The notes under the pieces are model-generated. The model worked only from the letters and a program-made list of their open reading frames with translations, did not search any database and was not told where the DNA came from. A stretch of 64,000 bases of DNA, taken from the NCBI GenBank assembly GCA_949752745.1, contig OX457024.1, positions 108,492,287-108,556,286 on the forward strand. The letters run 5' to 3'. The translations under genes and the position numbers were made by a program. Below, piece by piece: positions 60,956-64,000 of the stretch (position 1 is its first letter; each line of letters begins with the position of its first letter). The DNA comes from Protula sp. h YS-2021. Lineage: Eukaryota; Annelida; Polychaeta; Sabellida; Serpulidae.

Positions 60956-62470
60956 AGTCTAAACGTGAAAACTTCTCGGCAAATAAGAACAATAACAGTC
61001 CCGTGCTTGTGTAAGCTCGGTGACGTCAGCCCTACGGAAGCATGACATGGATTCCACCGTTACGACAATGTCATAAATAATAAAATAGTTATAATATTAA
61101 ATACTTTCAGGCAGTAATTGTGCAAAGTTCTGACGGGTGTTCGAAGAGGCGTATACTAGCAAAATATTTCGCTATTTATTCCTTATTGTTTTATTTCGCA
61201 TAAAATTGAAAGCGTGTGATACTCTGTACAAGCCTGTACTCTTATGTTTTGTGTTCACTGGTCGCTCTAGTTCCTTCTTATGGTTTTATTTCGCATTTGT
61301 ATTATTAATGACTCAAAACCATGTCGTTGTAATGGGGCTAGTAATAAGACGTTTAAATAAAAAATGCCCGGGAAGTTTGAAAACTGTCATATAAGCGGGA
61401 TGTCGTTATAAGCAAGTGTGGTTAAAAGCGGGGTGTGGTTATAAGCGGGATGTCGTTATTTGGTTGGATCGGTCTGTGGTTTCCAGAAGTGCCACCAAGT
61501 CACCGGAAAAGTTTCATGAAACCTGTTTTATTTTTGTCTCAGCTCAGACGGCTGCATAGAAACTATTCCGTCCTTTTGTGCGCGGGATCGCATTTATTCA
61601 ACACGGTGCAAACTGCAACCTTTGTCAACACAACCTGTTGCCAGGCAACAACAAAGGTATACCACCAGCAAGCAGGCGAGACTGTGATGCATGTAGTCGT
61701 CGTGACGTGGTTGCTATGGAGCCGTCACTATAGTTACGTTCTGATGTGTAAAAACATCGCGAGCTTTAGTTATCGCTGTTTTCTTCTCTCTTTCTCCTTC
61801 TTTTTTTTTTTCTCTTTTAGAATTGATTAGCTCATAATTCGAGGTTTCGACAAAGGTAATAGGGCTAAGTTTGCAGACAGTCGGGGAGGGGGGGGGGGGC
61901 GTGCGCATGTTGCTGCTTGATGTTTGATTACGTCATTAAAACCGCTTTAACATTTAACACCTATCATTTCTACAATTGCAGTTTCGCCATAGTTCAAATT
62001 TCCATTTGTGTATATGGGAAACCAGATTTTCAGCGCAGTTTTAATTCAAAACATTCAAAATGAAAACACAGCCATTGTTGCGATATTTAAAGGACAGCTG
62101 GCCAGGACCTTTAAAAAACGTAGTGCCAGTCAGAACAATCAGTTACATGGGCTATAATGTAACATTTAAAAAAAAGTAACTGCTGTTTGAAGGGTAGTTT
62201 TTTCGCTGAGGGCGAATTGGGCGGAGAGAATTAGGAAGTAATTAGGAAATAATTAGGATGTAATCTGAACGAAAATTCTTCCATTTTATTTCATTTAAGT
62301 GTTTTGTTGTGCATTGTTCATGTTAGCTCTTTCCTGTACATTCGTAGCTTAGTCGGACTGCATGCAAGGCCTAATTTAGTGCCACCCCTCCCCCTCCTCC
62401 CCCACCACAAATCCCAAATAGGCGCGTTAGATTTAATCTGTGCCAAATAATATATATATATATTATATAT
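60956..62470. other. Intergenic; short TATAAGCGGGATGTCGTTAT repeat; no gene seen
   Basis: Three copies of a ~22-base GGTTATAAGCGGGATGTCG motif at about 61,390-61,460. Open frames here have no protein-like features. Confidence 0.4.
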
Positions 62471-62473
62471 ATA

Positions 62474-62620
62474 TAGAGAGAGAGAGAGGGAGAGAGAGAG
62501 AGTGACAGAGAGAGAGAGGGAGGGAGAGAGAGTGACAGAGAGAGAGAGGGAGGGAGAGAGAGAGAGAGAGCGAGAGAGAGAGAGAGAGAGAGAGGGAGGG
62601 AGAGAGAGAGACTGTTATTT
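62474..62620 (+). repeat. (GA)n microsatellite next to (TA)n
   Basis: AGAGAGGG and AGAGTGACAGAG runs after a TATATATA tract at 62,451-62,473. Confidence 0.9.
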
Positions 62621-63454
62621 GCGAAAAGAATATATGCAGCAAAGGGCTGTCGGGGGGTTGGAGGGGGGGGGGGAGAAAAAATGGAAAATGTGATTGGTGA
62701 ATTATGGATTAAGTCGGGAAGACATTTGTTTTTGTCTACAAAAAAAAAAATAATAATAATAGGTGTTGAGTGAAAGTTTGTGATATAAACTTGCCCCTAG
62801 GTTTGTGAAACAAGGCAGTATAGCCATAGATAGTCTGTCAGTTATTTCAGGTATAGACTAGCGTAGATTGGGGAGGATGGTTCACCTTGTGTGATTCCCC
62901 AAATACTGAGCCTCGTGAGTGTATACCTGGGACAGGCTAATTTTGTGGCTGATTTCGCCCACCACACAAATCTGTGTATTCCTAGTTGCTTGATAGATTC
63001 TTATTTTAGAAACAGTATTAGAGTGTTGTATGTACTTCACTGTTTTGGCATTAAATTAATACAAAAATCTGTACTTTATTTTTTAGAAATCAGTAGGAAG
63101 TTGATAAAATCGTTCAGTGTGCCTCGTGATTGTCTAGAATCGATTCTGTAAACGGGAACTTTCTGTAAACTTGGACATCCCGTATGTGAAGATATTCTGT
63201 ATATGCGGACATTCTGTATACACGGACATTCTGTAAAAGGTGATATTTTTTTTGGGGGGGGGATATTTTGTAAACGGGGAAATTCAGAAGTCCAGAATGA
63301 ATTTTGACAACATTCGCAGAACACACAGAAAAAACGTTACTACTTTTTTAATTACTAAACCTTTAAAACATAGACTTCTTCGACCCCGCGACCCCTCCCC
63401 GTCTGTATTTTGTATTTACATATGTTTGCCTGACAACTCTAACGGGATTTGATG
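62621..63454. other. Intergenic; no gene seen
   Basis: Contains a short ATTCTGTA-A-GGACA repeat (63,140-63,290) that looks like the start of minisatellite growth, and a G run at 63,252-63,261. Confidence 0.4.
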
Positions 63455-64000
63455 AGAGTGCGACATCTTTATGACGACATCAGCTATGACGACATCGGCT
63501 ATAACGACGTCTTTATGACGACATCGGTTATAACAACGTCTTATGACGACATCGGTTATAACAACATCTTATGACGACATCGGTTATAACGACATCTTAT
63601 GACGACATCGGTTATAACGACATCTTATGACGACATCGGTTATAACGACATCTTATGACGACATCGATTAAAGCGACATCTTTATGACGACATCGGATAT
63701 ACCAACACGACACAGGTAATGACATAAGGTCGTGCTCCCAACCAAACTTTCCGCTGTTTTAAAAGTGTCAGTTATGACGACATGTCGGATCTAGCGATAT
63801 TATGACGACATGTTGGATCTAGCGATATTATGACGACATGTCGGATCTAGCGATATTGTAACGACATGTCGGATCTAGCGATATTATATCTACATTTCGG
63901 ATTTAGCGATATTATAACGACATGTCGGATCTAGCGATATTATGACGACATGTCGGATCTAGCGATATTGTGACGACATGTCGGATCTAGCGATATTATG
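63455..64000 (+). repeat. Two related 28-bp minisatellites
   Basis: 63,455-63,710: units of TATGACGACATCGGTTATAA plus CGACATCT. 63,770-64,000 and beyond the window: units of TATGACGACATGTCGGATCT plus AGCGATAT. Both have a 28-base period and share TATGACGACAT, so one probably arose from the other. Confidence 0.88.

Noticed and set aside
62502..62693. Arg/Glu repeat protein
   Set aside because: Translation of a (GA)n microsatellite.
63455..64000. CRISPR-like array (28-bp period)
   Set aside because: There are no unique spacers; the whole period repeats, in a eukaryotic context with no cas genes. It is a minisatellite.

Overview
The window is nuclear DNA of an invertebrate animal. The evidence is an intron-rich ABCC/MRP4-type transporter gene with GT-AG introns, decayed LINEs, hAT-type transposons, many minisatellites, and two large virus-like Maverick/Polinton (adintovirus-type) elements. 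The mix looks like a mollusc or another lophotrochozoan. That placement is an impression, because no marker gene is present.

Layout. 1-~9,600: the right part of Maverick A, entered in the last 31 codons of its DNA polymerase. It has a plus-strand set of small PC4-like genes, then a minus-strand block of virion and integration genes, then minus-strand accessory genes. ~9,650-11,140: a diverged duplication and a repeat-rich zinc-binding ORF with a 3' hairpin. 11,905-13,283: a G-rich satellite and a triplicated LINE fragment. 13,449-26,094: nineteen exons of an ABCC4-like transporter (TMD1 end, NBD1, TMD2, NBD2, stop), with MITE-like elements in its introns. 27,880-31,589: a decayed LINE on the minus strand. 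31,596-53,836: Maverick B, complete end to end, with terminal inverted repeats starting AGTA and a 6-bp target duplication (CCAAAT). 55,626-56,359: a LINE reverse-transcriptase tail. 58,036-58,660: a 37-bp minisatellite. 58,672-60,949: a hAT-like element that contains a second inverted-repeat element. 63,455-64,000: 28-bp minisatellites.

How the Maverick genes fit together. A protein-primed family-B polymerase replicates the element. A DDE integrase with a chromodomain inserts it. A packaging ATPase, adenain-like protease, double-jelly-roll major capsid protein, penton-like minor capsid protein and a pX/pVI-like basic peptide would build a particle. Stop/start codons overlap (ATGA or similar) at several junctions, as in a tightly packed viral transcription unit. 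The two copies share gene order but carry different lesions, so both are decaying and neither has an uninterrupted packaging ATPase.

Most unusual points. (1) A 4.6-kb element with ~1.8-kb inverted-repeat arms and one zinc-finger gene sits inside the left TIR of Maverick B; the right TIR keeps the empty site. (2) tRNA-like Pol III units lie in the TIRs of both the Maverick and the nested element. (3) Maverick B carries a NADAR-family gene and a tiny membrane protein gene at a place where Maverick A has none. (4) Both Mavericks carry a small family of proteins resembling the PC4 single-strand DNA-binding fold. (5) The Maverick B polymerase gene has three tandem TATA boxes, two candidate non-coding first exons, and a satellite full of perfect octamer motifs inside the predicted intron.
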